From contig JBBMOA010000003.1 of assembly GCA_037954235.1 (NCBI GenBank), forward strand, positions 13,212,223 through 13,276,222: a stretch of 64,000 nucleotides of DNA, in the 5' to 3' direction. This document shows positions 46,936 to 57,180 of this stretch, one piece after another. Within the stretch, counting starts at the first letter, position 1; every line of letters starts with the position of its first letter. This DNA is from Aulostomus chinensis. Taxonomy: Eukaryota > Chordata > Actinopteri > Syngnathiformes > Aulostomidae. The translations under genes were made by a program, and so were the position numbers. Below the pieces are notes generated by a model. The model did not search any database, was not told the origin of the DNA, and saw only the letters and a list, made by a program, of their open reading frames with translations.

Positions 46936-47713
46936 ATGTCCATGTACCATGTAAAGTCCAATGACCCAGCAGTTCAAGCTCTGAGGATGACATCATGAAG
47001 AGACTCCATGAGTTGAAAGTGACTGTGGAGGAGTTGGCTGGTTCCATAAGATGACCTGGACCTGCCAGTCAACAGCAGCCTCTCCACCCAAACCAAACCA
47101 GTCAGCCTAAACACAGCACTGGGCCAGAATCACAGAGTTCTCCAAGACATTGTGATTAAACCCAGCACAGCCACCTCAGACCCCTTAGGTGCTCCACGGC
47201 CTGCTGCGCAATTTGGTGCTGCTCACCATTCACATGCACTCTTCACTCAGAAAAGTGCTGCCACAGCTCATGTCCTGCCCTATTGCCCACACCATCGATA
47301 GCCACAATAGGCAGCCATTCGAGTTAGGCTTCACCCTCATATGGAAAGATGTCCTCAATGTACAGATGAAGGTGAAGCACATGCACCCCATAGAGGGTGG
47401 GGGAAATGCAGCACGCTTACTTTTCAAGCTGCTCATCGCCCAAAACCACTGGCCGTACTCTCGCTATGCTGGTGGACGACCGGATGGACACCACCTTCTT
47501 TTAGCTGGCAGAGGGCAGTGCAAAGGAACAAGCTGACGCACCACTCCACCTTAAATCCACCCTGATCACAGCCTCTTGATTGCAGGGCAGGGTTTCTCAT
47601 TGGCGGACATTGCCTGCTTCTGCATGGCTTTCCAACATTGCCTGACCTCAGCTGCACCTGGAAATGTTCAGAAGTGGCTCAGCACACGTGATGACCTGGG
47701 CTGTCTGGGCTAG
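46936..47713 (+). pseudogene. aimp2: Processed pseudogene of aimp2 (multisynthetase complex scaffold p38)
   Basis: AIMP2 is a non-enzymatic scaffold of the cytosolic multi-aminoacyl-tRNA synthetase complex. This copy is dead. In order: MSMYHVK at 46936 (AIMP2-like N-terminus); a deletion of roughly 40 codons; after a frameshift EDDIMKRLHELKVTVEELAG (46983-) ending at TGA 47052; DLDLPVNSSL to LGQNHRVLQDIVIKPS in another frame; LHGLLRNLVLLTIHMHSS, then FELGFTLIWKDVLNVQMK and HPIEGGGNAARLLFKLL (47189-47450); TLAMLVDDRMDTTFF, stop TAG 47502-47504, LAEGSAKEQADA; finally SLADIACFCMAF with NVQKWLSTRDDLG, stop 47711. These follow the order of AIMP2's leucine-zipper-like and GST-C-like regions. The segments join without introns where the real gene has them, so it is a retrocopy. 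At least four frameshifts and two in-frame stops are visible. Confidence 0.9.
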
Positions 47714-48418
47714 ACTTAGCCAAGCAACTGAGAGGGCAATTCACATCATAAAAGATCTTTTACCAAATGTGTTTATGTGTGATGACAAGTATCACTGTGT
47801 GTTTTCACACAAAAAACAAAATCTGAAATCATTAAACCATCCACTCCGGGTCAAGTTTTGATGAATATATGTACATCTTTTGATACAAACTATCTACTGG
47901 TGGGTTGATCACCCCAATACATACAGAATATAAAATATATTACTGACAAGTTATTCATGTCAACATGCAGTCATAATCACCCATGCTTTACCTATCAGCT
48001 GACTTGGCCAGCTAGTTAGCTTAGCTAATATAAGCTCACCTCATACGATCTCTGTTCCGCACCGCCATATTGGTCCCGGCAAGACTTGCCTGCTACGCAT
48101 AAATTTAAACAGGTGAGCTGTGGGGTTTTTTTCTGGGTAAAAACCCTATAACATTTTATTTTTACATTTTAGATTTTATATAAATGGCTTTACGATCTAT
48201 GTGGAGTACATAAAGGAATCAAAACCATATTTGAGTATTTCATCTAGCCTTGAAGACTCCAGTCTTGCCCTGTCAAAGGCAGTGACTTTAGTGTACTTCA
48301 GCAAAAGGCAGAAGGGGTTAATGCAGCATCTATGAACATTTCTGTGTATCAAGTTTTTTTTTTTTAAACAAATTCCTTGATGTGCTCATTCATTAAATAC
48401 AAAAAGTGACTGTGAATT
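47714..48418. other. Retrocopy 3' flank, no gene
   Basis: May include 3' UTR of the aimp2 retrocopy. A broken A-rich word (aaaaaacaaaa, about 47811-47821) could be what is left of its poly(A) tail, but this is weak. The remainder is plain AT-rich sequence with a T run at 48355-48364. Confidence 0.4.
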
Positions 48419-48770
48419 AGGGCTGCACCGTGGTGCAGTGGTCAGCACTGTGGCCTCACAGCAAGAAGGTTCCGGGTTTGAGTCCCGGCTCCAGCACGGG
48501 ATCTTTCTGTGTGGAGTCTCCATGTTCTCCCTGTTCCCGTGTGGGTTCTCTCTGGTACTCCAGCTTCCTCCCACAGTCCAAAGACATCAAGAGGGGACGA
48601 GGCTGATTGATACTCTAAATTGACCGTAGGTGTGACTGTGAGTGTGAATGGTTGTCTGTCTCTATGTGTTGGCCCTGTGATGGACTGGTGACCTGTCCAG
48701 GGTGAACCCCGCCTCTCGCCCGAATGCTGCTGGGATAGGCTCCAGCCACCTGTGACTCTAAACAGCAAAC
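48419..48770 (+). mobile_element. SINE-A copy, near full length, decayed tail
   Basis: A box TGGTGCAGTGG (48431-48441) fits consensus. The B box GGTTTGAGTCC (48475-48485) has one CpG-type change. The body is well kept through ctgggataggctccagcc. The tail is diverged (gtgactctaaacagc) and the GGAT repeats are gone. Confidence 0.92.
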
Positions 48771-48959
48771 TCCCTAAGGCCAAAATTTTTCAAAATAAAC
48801 AACATTAAACCCAGTAACCAAGTCACTCACAAAGGACTTTGATTCTGAGGGAAATACTGTTGGTAACATGAAACTACTGAAATTGTGGATGATTGAGGCT
48901 TTTATTTTGATTTTCTGGCCAAAGTGAGTAAGCTTAAAGATCCCATGCTAGATGATGCA
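48771..48959. other. No gene recognised
   Basis: Short AT-rich spacer. Confidence 0.5.
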
Positions 48960-49164
48960 GTTATCATTGCTATCATGTTGCAATATCAGCATGTTAGGAT
49001 GTTGTTATCACGTTGACAGAAACAAATAGCTTCCCAATTGTCATTAATGTATAAATATCAGCATGCTTAACCTGCAAGCATGTTTGCATGCTATGAACAT
49101 GTTAGCATGTTAAAATGTTAACAACATCAGTTAGCTTTTAGAATAAACATTAACATGCTAATAC
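48960..49164 (+). repeat. CATG/GCTA-rich degenerate repeat, left part
   Basis: Dense in catgttagcatgttaa-like words (atcagcatg, catgttagcatg, acatgctaat). The same word set returns after the LINE at about 49949-50120. The two parts are probably one repeat split by the LINE. Confidence 0.55.
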
Positions 49165-49948
49165 CACGTGGTCCTGCTGGCTTCATCACGCCTTGAACTT
49201 CAGCTCTTGCTGGATTGGTTCGCAGCCAGGTGTGAAGTGGCAGGGATGAGAATCAGCACCTCCAAGCCCCAGTCCATGGTTCTTGCCCAGTAAAGAGTGG
49301 AGTGCCATCTCTGGGTCAGAGATGAGACTCTGTGGAGGAGTTCAAGTACCTTGGGGTCTTTTTCACGAGTGAGGGAAAGATGGATTGTGACATCAACAGG
49401 CGGACTGATGCAGTGTCTACAGTGACGCAGACTCTGCATCAGTCCATATTGGTGACGAGGGAGCTGAGCCGAAAGGCAAAGCTCTCAGTTTCCTACCCTC
49501 ACCTATAGTCATGAGCTTTGGGTAATGACCAAAAGGACAAGATCGCAGGTACAAGCGGCCGAAATGAGTTTCCTCTGGAGGGTAGGGTGGCTGGGCTCTC
49601 CCTTAGAGATAGGGTGAGAAGCTCCGGCATGGTGGAGCTTGGAGTAGAGCCGCTGTTCCTTCATGTCAAGAGTAGTCAGATGAGGTGACTCAGGCATCTG
49701 GTCAGGATGCCCCCCAGACCCCTCCCTGGGGAGGTGTTCAGGGCACGTCCAAACAGTAGGAGGCCATGGGGAACCCAGGACATGCTTCACATCTTATCTT
49801 TCAGCTAGCCTTGGAATGCCTGGGGATCCCCTGCGAAGAGCAGGACGAAGTAGCCAGGGAGAGGGAAGCCTAATCCCTCTGCTTATGCTTTCTCCGTGGT
49901 CCAACCCTGGATAAGTGGAAGAAAATGGATGGATGAATGGATGAATGG
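49165..49948 (+). mobile_element. 5'-truncated Rex3/RTE-like LINE, inactive
   Basis: The plus strand begins just after the place of the catalytic (Y/F)ADD of reverse transcriptase: VVLLASSRLELQLLLDWFAA, then AGMRISTSKPQSMVLAQ, stop TAA at 49291. Another frame has EEFKYLGVFFTSEGKMD and INRRTDAVSTVTQTLHQS, then ELSRKAKLSV, RSQVQAAEMSFLWRV, SLRDRVRSS and LGVEPLFLHVKSSQMR. This order is that of the C-terminal reverse transcriptase and tail of a LINE very common in fish. It ends ataagtggaagaaaatggat with GGAT/GAAT repeats. ATGCTAATAC (49155-49164) and ATGCTCATAC (49949-49958) may be the target duplication. Frameshifts and stops show it is dead. The clade is from memory of the protein pattern; LINE identity is secure. 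Confidence 0.9.
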
Positions 49949-50130
49949 ATGCTCATACTAATATATGCTAGCCCCAGTGTTTAAGGTGTGAGGTTGTTTT
50001 GCTGGTGTCAAATACATCATAAAGTAACAACATATTAAACAACAAATTAACATTGGCATGCTACTGGTAAGCTCATGCTAAATAGCATGGTAACCCAAGG
50101 CAGTGCTAACTTCTGAGTTGGCCTACAAAA
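49949..50130 (+). repeat. CATG/GCTA-rich degenerate repeat, right part
   Basis: Continues the word set of 48960-49164 (atatatgctagccc, ggcatgctac, gctcatgctaaatagcatgg). It supports insertion of the LINE into an older repeat. Confidence 0.55.
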
Positions 50131-51978
50131 ATATGTCTGCCAACAACAATCTGTAGATAACTTTGCATGGGTAACAAGCTATGAGCGGTCGGGTTTTTGT
50201 TCCAGAGGAACGGCAACAACAACAAACAAACAATGTTTGAACATCGGTATCAACCCTGATACAGAAACAGGTAGTGAACATATTTAATTACCCTTGTGAG
50301 GAAAGACTGAAAAACTGCAGTGAAGACATCAACATCCAGAGTCCAGATTACATCAGCATGACTCCAGAGGCTGAAGCAAGCATCTCTTGAGAAACTTTGT
50401 TTGAATATCACCGCCAAGTTTGACTTTTGTCACTTTGTCTACTCAAAGAAATCTGCGGTCTGACATTTCCTCCAAAGTATTTTCTGCTACTGACCACGGA
50501 CTAGACTGTCTGCGTCCTATGTACACAAACAGTCGTGTCATATGTGTTTTACACATTCATTTTAAATTGTTACTCCAACTCTTGTGTGTCAGTTTATAAA
50601 AGTAGCCTTAGGATTGAAAATTATTACTATCTCCTACGAAGTGTTGAACAAATGGGATGCAATTATTAATGCTCATAAATGCTGTGGGTATGAGGCCAGC
50701 TACTTAGAAGACTGTCAGTTGAGGAAAAGCAGTGTTCCAGTGCTTAAAATCATGTTAATGTCACAATGCACGAGCCATAAATCCTTCATACGTGAATCGT
50801 TTCACTGTTGTCTTCTGTGCAGCGGCTGCATTCACAGGTAGGATTCTCCAGCAGTTAGAGCAGATATTCTGTAGTAAACAGTGTCTTCTACTGATTCAGA
50901 AAAGAACTACACTGACATCACTGCTTTTTGGCTATAACTGTCATTGTGCTATCTAGTTTTGTTTTTGACTTGTGCATCTATAAACCTTTCGTATTCACTA
51001 TTGAGAGAGATTTGAATGGAAAACTGGTGTAAAATCATAAATTACTTGATTTAAACTTGGTTTTAAGTTGAATAACTTTACTTTTTCTGTAAGCACACAT
51101 GTCATTTTCTGTCCCTCTGCTCCTCAGTGAAGGAGCATGTCTTCCTGAGAATCTTCCCCGTGCTAAATGGTGCCGTGACGTGGCCGGCCTGAAGGCCGAA
51201 GGCCAGTCGGAGGACAGGTGGCAAGCTAATCAAGTGGAAAATGAGAGCTCGGAAGGCAAGTGTAGAGGTGGGGACAGGGCCTGATGAGGGGTATTCACCG
51301 TGTGCTTACAGGTCCCGGCCCAGCTGGGAACAAGACCAGCAATGCGGTCCTCCATTCTGTCTAGCAGCTCAAGCCTTTAGCACCTAACATTTCCACAACT
51401 CTATGACTCTATTATCCATTCAGTGTTTCTCATAACATTTAATGAAGACCATACTGTGCCTCCACCAGTCCGGTAGCAGTGTTTGGTATCTCATAAGCCA
51501 TCTATACTTCCTGATATTTATACTTGCAATTCTTGTACCTTAAAATAACTGATGCAACCGCCTGCAGTTTTTAGTCTGAACTGAATGATTCGATGGCAAA
51601 TAAACTTCTTCATGACATGACAATCATGTGACTGCAGTTAATATCAAGTAAAATCCGCTTGAACAATCAAAGTTTTGTTCCTCAGCCTTACAAAAAAAAA
51701 GAAAGAAAAAAGAAACCACATGTAAACACAGAATCCAATGTTTGCAGCCTAAATCTGTAGAGCAAGTTTGAAGAAACACAATGATGATTTACGAAGCTAC
51801 ACACATACAACAAACAAACAAATGATAGGGAACAGGTGGGCTTGGACTTTAGGGAGTCCAAGGATGTGGTCGAGTGGATCTCAGCCAGGGAGTGTTCCTC
51901 AGGATGGGCTGTCTCTAAAAGATGGCAGGCAGGTGGAGAGGATGGAGAAAGGAGCTGTATCAGGAGTTCAGACAGGTC
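50131..51978. other. No gene recognised
   Basis: Mostly AT-rich. A denser patch at 51090-51290 follows an acceptor-like tctgtccctctgctcctcag and has an open frame (ACLPENLPRAKWCRDVAGLK and on). It lacks a good donor at the frame end and I recognise no domain. Confidence 0.45.
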
Positions 51979-51992
51979 GGGGGGGGGGGGGG
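51979..51992 (+). repeat. Poly(G) run, 14 bp
   Basis: G14 inside a purine-rich stretch. Confidence 0.95.
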
Positions 51993-54575
51993 TGGCAAGG
52001 GAATGGAGGAATTCATTTGTCATGCCTGGCTTGAAAGGACAGCAACTCAAGGAAACAAATAGCAGAAGAAAGTAGAGCGTTTAAAAATAAGTCGTTGACT
52101 ATTTATTTTTGAAATATCTGGCTCTTTAGCCACTAAATGCTGGATTAGTGTACAGTCAGTTTACTGCAGGTTTTTCTTTTTTAACTAAAAACTGTTTCTG
52201 CTGCCGGAGATACAAAAATAATGAGCTAAAAGATGCTTGCATGTTTTGAAGAAATCTTGGGAATTGCAGGATCTGCATTTATTATTTAGGGTTCATTCTA
52301 ATATGCAACCCCTTTTACATTAAAGAAAGTTATTTTCAATTCTTACAAAAACTGAAAAACATTAATTATTGCAGCTTTAAGTAAAGTTAACAAAGCAGTT
52401 GCATAAGTGCCGATTCTACCATGGATGACAAATTTAAAGGGGGGGACTGCCCCACTAACATGCACTTGTTGAGGGAGGGTGTCTGTGCCGGTCCACTCCT
52501 ATATTTTTGTGTTGGCTATGATATGAAATGACGGTTGTTTGAGACATGTCTGTCAGGTCCCTAAAGTCCTAAATACAACTGATGTCAAACATAAAAAACA
52601 AATACAGCAGACAAAAAAGTTCAAGTAAAACATCTACAGAGGCAATTGTTTTCTCTTTCTCCCTTAAATGTCAAGTGTACAAAGTGTATTGCCAAAGTGT
52701 GAGAGGGCTTTGAACAGCGGTGACAGAGGCTCACTGTTGGAGCCATGAAAGCCAGAAAACCTTCATAGCAAAGGGCCACATCAATGTCTGTCTCCTGGGT
52801 TAGCATTTCTTTGAGAAAATAAGGGTTGCAGTGCAGGAAAAACAGGTCAATACTACAGTGTTTTTCAGGAAAGAATATTGCAGCAGGTGTGCTTGAAAAA
52901 CATCCTGAGGGGAGTTATTGATCAGCACTTCAGCCTGGAAGAGGACGGGCCCTCAATTGTCCCAAATTGTCCTTAAATTTCTGTCAAATGAGTGCCAGCC
53001 GGGCCCTGTTCTGTCATTAGCACACGAGACAATCAAGGCGGGACAGCGCTAAGTGCGGGAGGGAAAAGCACCCAAGATACATCAAGGACACGGTCAAATC
53101 CATTCACTCAAACTTTATCTGGAGGTAGTGTGTGCTATGACCTTTAAGCAGGGCGATCTCACACACACAAAAAACAAAACCATTGCCACAACCTCTTAAC
53201 GCTGTGTCGCAAAATGGTTGCATCAGAAACAATGCCAGTAAAAATCAACGCTTGAGGCAGCAGATCGGTGTTAAACGTGAACCACTTTTCCAAACATTCT
53301 CCATATATTTTTGTGCCTGAACTTTACCAGACCTAATTTGTGTTGGCACATCAAAAGTCACTATTTTTCAACACACTGTCATTTCAACAAGCTGTTACCT
53401 GAGTAGCGCTACATATTTGTCCCATCTGACTTTCCATTTGAATTCTAATTGATGTCAAGTCACCACCAAATGAAGTGGTGTTAAGAAGTCCCATTGATTT
53501 CTTTAAGGTCGCGGCGATTTTGAGCATTTAGCTGTGCGTATGAGAGCGTGACCAGGGAAGGATTGTCTTCTTAAACAGGATTTTATTATAACCTGAAAGA
53601 GATCTGAAAACGTAAAACAATATAACGTGTGCAAATCATTTAGGATGTTTTTTTGTTGTCATGGAGAATAGAGGTTAACACACCGCAATTTCATTGTTGC
53701 CGATTTTTCAGACGTGTAGGAAATGAGACGTGATCATTTGTGGTCACTTTTGACGCGCGTGAAGACGCATTCTAAAGCCAAGTGTGACCTCTCATCGTGC
53801 ACTTGGGATCAGATTACTCAGGACACATAGAAATACCATGTCTGAACTAGCTTTTATGAGCTCAGCAGCATTTTGAGAGAGGAGGAGAAAGCCATGAAAA
53901 TGTACTCTGCCTGTTCCATTTGTAGATCAGTTTATGTTTCATTTTCAAATTAATACCCAGACTAAGCAAGAATTTTTTCTGAAATTTCAGTACGTACCGT
54001 TTCTAGTTTTGATTGTGTAGTTACAATGAATCTAGTCCAGTTGTTTTTAACCTTTTGAGTCCTGAACCCCCAGAAACATTCAACCTTCGACCTCCACAAA
54101 CACCCAACTCTCTGTAATGTAACTCTGTCACATTTTGCCTTGTTTGCACCATAGCTGTATAACATACATAAAGTGGGCCTGGATTATTCATGGAGGCTTG
54201 ACGCTGTTATTAACAGTTTTACTTTTATTCAGCCTCATGAACTCTCTCTTGTACTCCAACTAACACGATTCACAACTTGAGTGACTCCTCACTAATGTGA
54301 ATCCATCCGCCCTGTCGATCTTGACGCTAGCCCCACTAACATTAATGTTGTTATGTCAGAAATGATATTACAAGCCCTGGAGCAGATGGTCTTGACAGAA
54401 AAGACTCTGTCTTCAGCTGACATACTGATAGGTTCTGCTGCTCCCATGGGTGTGGGTCAAGGTTGTTTCAACCATTTATCCATATTTGAGCAAGTTAGGC
54501 AACATATTAGGTGCTGATTGTTTCTGACTCAGGAGGAACAGGACAGACATAACTGGGGCAGCATGCGTCATATTG
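51993..54575. other. No gene recognised
   Basis: AT-rich non-coding sequence. Nothing identified. Confidence 0.5.
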
Positions 54576-54652
54576 TACTTGAGTAAGATACTGCAAATTG
54601 CTCCTGATGAGTAGGTTGACACCTAGCGTGACAGCCTCAGTACTAATGTATG
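54576..54652 (+). mobile_element. SINE-B internal fragment, decayed
   Basis: tacttgagtaagatactgca, attgctcctgatgagtaggt and gcgtgacagcctcagta follow the SINE-B body at 29136-29215 in order. The tRNA head and 3' tail are not recognisable. Confidence 0.75.
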
Positions 54653-56339
54653 CACTCAGTCTAGCTACAGGTATATCTGGATCAGGCCAAACTGTTCTTG
54701 TTTTAGTATACATGACGAGGGAAGACTGGATTTATTCACTAATGTATATCCGCCTCTGGAACAGCAAGTGTGGGTACGACCCCATGTAGCGAGTGACAAT
54801 CAGTTTCACTCTATTTGTCCATAAACTAAAACCAGCAGCACGTACTTTACCTTTTGAACAGCAGACTTGAATTATAAGACAAACAGACAACTCCATAAAC
54901 TGTCTTTGTTTTGACGTACTGGTGAAGTACGCAGTGGATCCTACTGAACATGCGCAGAAAGACAGGTCCATCAGTGACCAGTTGAGGAGAAATCCCAACC
55001 AATTTAACTGGGACTTTGAAACATTTGACTTAGAACGATTTCTGTCGTACTAAGGTGTTTACATTCATTTCCAGATTAAGTTGGACAAACACAACTAATC
55101 GACTTTGTCTGTAAACACACCGGCTGATGAGCCTATAGCCCAACTCGGCCTGTGATCGGCTCGAGCGTCGGCATGTGTCGTGAGATCCAGCTAGAGGAAG
55201 AGTTACTGGTTTATTTTGAAGGAGGATTTTGAGAGGATACTGCAGTTTTGTTTTTCGTACCCACTGATGTAGCTGTGCGTACCCCTGGGGGGTTGGTGAA
55301 TCACGGATCAAGTCTAAGGAGGTTTAAATCTGAGAAAACATAAAACGTAGCCATGATTCATAACCAATTCATGTCATCATCATAGTGTGCAGTTTAGCTT
55401 AATTTCTATCATTTGTGTGATCAATGACTCATTTTGTCACAATTGATGTGCAGCAGCTCTATCTCATCTGCTCCCCACAGGAAAATGTAACAATGCACAA
55501 CCAATGCTGGCGTGATGACACAAATTGCAATTCAAAAGTAGCTTGAGAAAGCAGAGGAAAATTAAATCCTCTAACTGTGGGATTCTTTTTCGGTGCAGGA
55601 CCCAAATTAGAAATTTAGTCTCTCATCCTAGGATACAGACTCATTAATATTTATTGGTACTTTTACTTTGTGAGAACACACTAAAAGTAGAGCCATGACC
55701 CATTTTGGATCTGAATTATAGTTTAAGAATACATAATATGCTCCATTTCAGATAAGACAATTATACTAGCATAATAAACAGAAAATTAACTGTAAAAAAT
55801 GGCATTAAATCTCTGTTAAAGGATATGATAAGAGACACCGACAGAATGTGAAAGTCAGGAGTGACAGAGATGGATAAACAGAAGGAATGATCTTAAAATG
55901 CGAGAAGAGGCATGCCTCATTCCATATGTTGCTACGGTGATGTTCCATGATATCCATCCTAACTCAGACACTTGACAGTTGGAGGTTTTCGCACTGTTTC
56001 TCTCCATCTCCATCTGGACCACAGCGACCAGCAGCAGCTGGAGAACAGGACGCATGAGGAGAGTAAAAATAAAAGCTGCCAAATGTGGACAGATTAGCCA
56101 GTAGGCTCCAGGTTAGATCTTTTTCTCCTTTTACAACTGGAGGTATTTGGTTGTTATGAATCATGTAATGTGTTCAATGGTGAATTCATTCCAAAAAAAA
56201 AAAAATCATGTGTTTGGCTGTTATCGAAGCAGCTCTCTGTCCGTTAAAGACAAACTGGCATGAAAGACGAGGAGAGGAAGGAGAAAAGCTATTTTGTCCC
56301 TGTCGCCCTATTAATTTGAAGAGAACTGGGAGGATTAAA
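54653..56339. other. No gene recognised
   Basis: Non-coding. Nothing identified. Confidence 0.5.
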
Positions 56340-56437
56340 TGTGTTACACCCATACCCCCCCCCCCCATTTTTTTTCTCTCTCAAAGTTCAAATTAAAGGA
56401 TGGGGTGGAGGGGGGGGCAGAGGAGGGTTGCGTGGGG
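56340..56437 (+). repeat. C-run, T-run and plus-strand G-quadruplex motif
   Basis: A C13 run (about 56354-56366) and T8 are followed by a purine stretch. At 56402-56437 it carries four G runs (GGGG, G8, GGG, GGGG) with loops of 4, 7 and 6 bases, which satisfies the usual G-quadruplex rule. The C-run upstream could pair with the G-run downstream. Confidence 0.75.
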
Positions 56438-56459
56438 CGAAAAGGGTGGAAAAAGAGAA

Positions 56460-56700
56460 GAAAGGTGTTAATTGCTTGCCAATCGATAATTCTATAATTA
56501 CTTTGTGACAAATGGCTGGCTTGTGGTGCTAGGGTAGGTTCAGAGGAGGGTGGGGAGGAGGGTGCAACGGGTAGCGATGTTTAAAGGGATTGGCCGTGAT
56601 CAGGAACGGAAATATTTGCTTTTGTGCCTACAAGCCTGGCTGCCCAAGGGATTTGTGACAGGGAATTTATGTCAGGTCTAAACGCGAAGCCAAGTCTCCC
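56460..56700. promoter_or_regulatory. Possible conserved non-coding element
   Basis: A dense patch with ttaattgcttgccaatcgat, aattctataattactttgtg, gggattggccgtgatcagg and caagcctggctgcccaag. It combines homeodomain-like TAATT/ATTA cores with a CCAAT-family word and lacks simple repeats. This is an impression of constraint only; it needs alignment with other fish. Confidence 0.25.
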
Positions 56701-57080
56701 AATATGGGGGGGTATACACACACGCTAAGACACACATGCACATATTGACACTCATATGACACAAAGTAGTTTATGCCTCTGCATACTTTACCTGATATGT
56801 CTTTTCAAGTTGAATGAGCTACAAAATCCCTTTATTCTGCAGCACACGAGACAATAGCCATGAGGAGTATGAAAGCATATTAAAGATAGGCTGGAAGATT
56901 ATCATTTTCACACCATTAAATTGTCAGACCAATTCAAGAGAATAGTGGGCTGTAAAAGGAAACCTGAAGCGAGTGGTTTGAATTTGGCAAGAAGACTTTG
57001 AGTCTACCACTGCCTGTCACAGTTCACTATCTTCCAATCACAGTTTCATTATGCCAGCCAAGCGTGAAGTGATGGGAGTC
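56701..57080. other. No gene recognised
   Basis: Short ACACAC run near 56715; otherwise nothing. Confidence 0.5.
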
Positions 57081-57086
57081 TCTTCC

Positions 57087-57180
57087 AGCCGTAGGGGGAG
57101 CTTTGGGCAGACAGCAGGTGGGCTATCTGGAGACCTGTACAGGTCAGGGCCCTGTGACTCCTGGCGCCCCCTAGCTGCTA
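57087..57180. promoter_or_regulatory. Two divergent CTCF-like motifs
   Basis: CCGTAGGGGGAGC at about 57092-57104 resembles the forward CTCF core. GGCGCCCCCTAGCTGC at 57163-57178 resembles the reverse core. Each has about two or three mismatches to the common consensus. They lie in the densest GC patch of the region, inside an open frame (57051-57380) that shows no protein family. Motif matching by eye gives weak evidence. Confidence 0.25.

Noticed and set aside
51099..51284. Exon after a good acceptor at about 51125
   Set aside because: No matching donor at the end of the open frame and no recognisable protein; left as a weak note.
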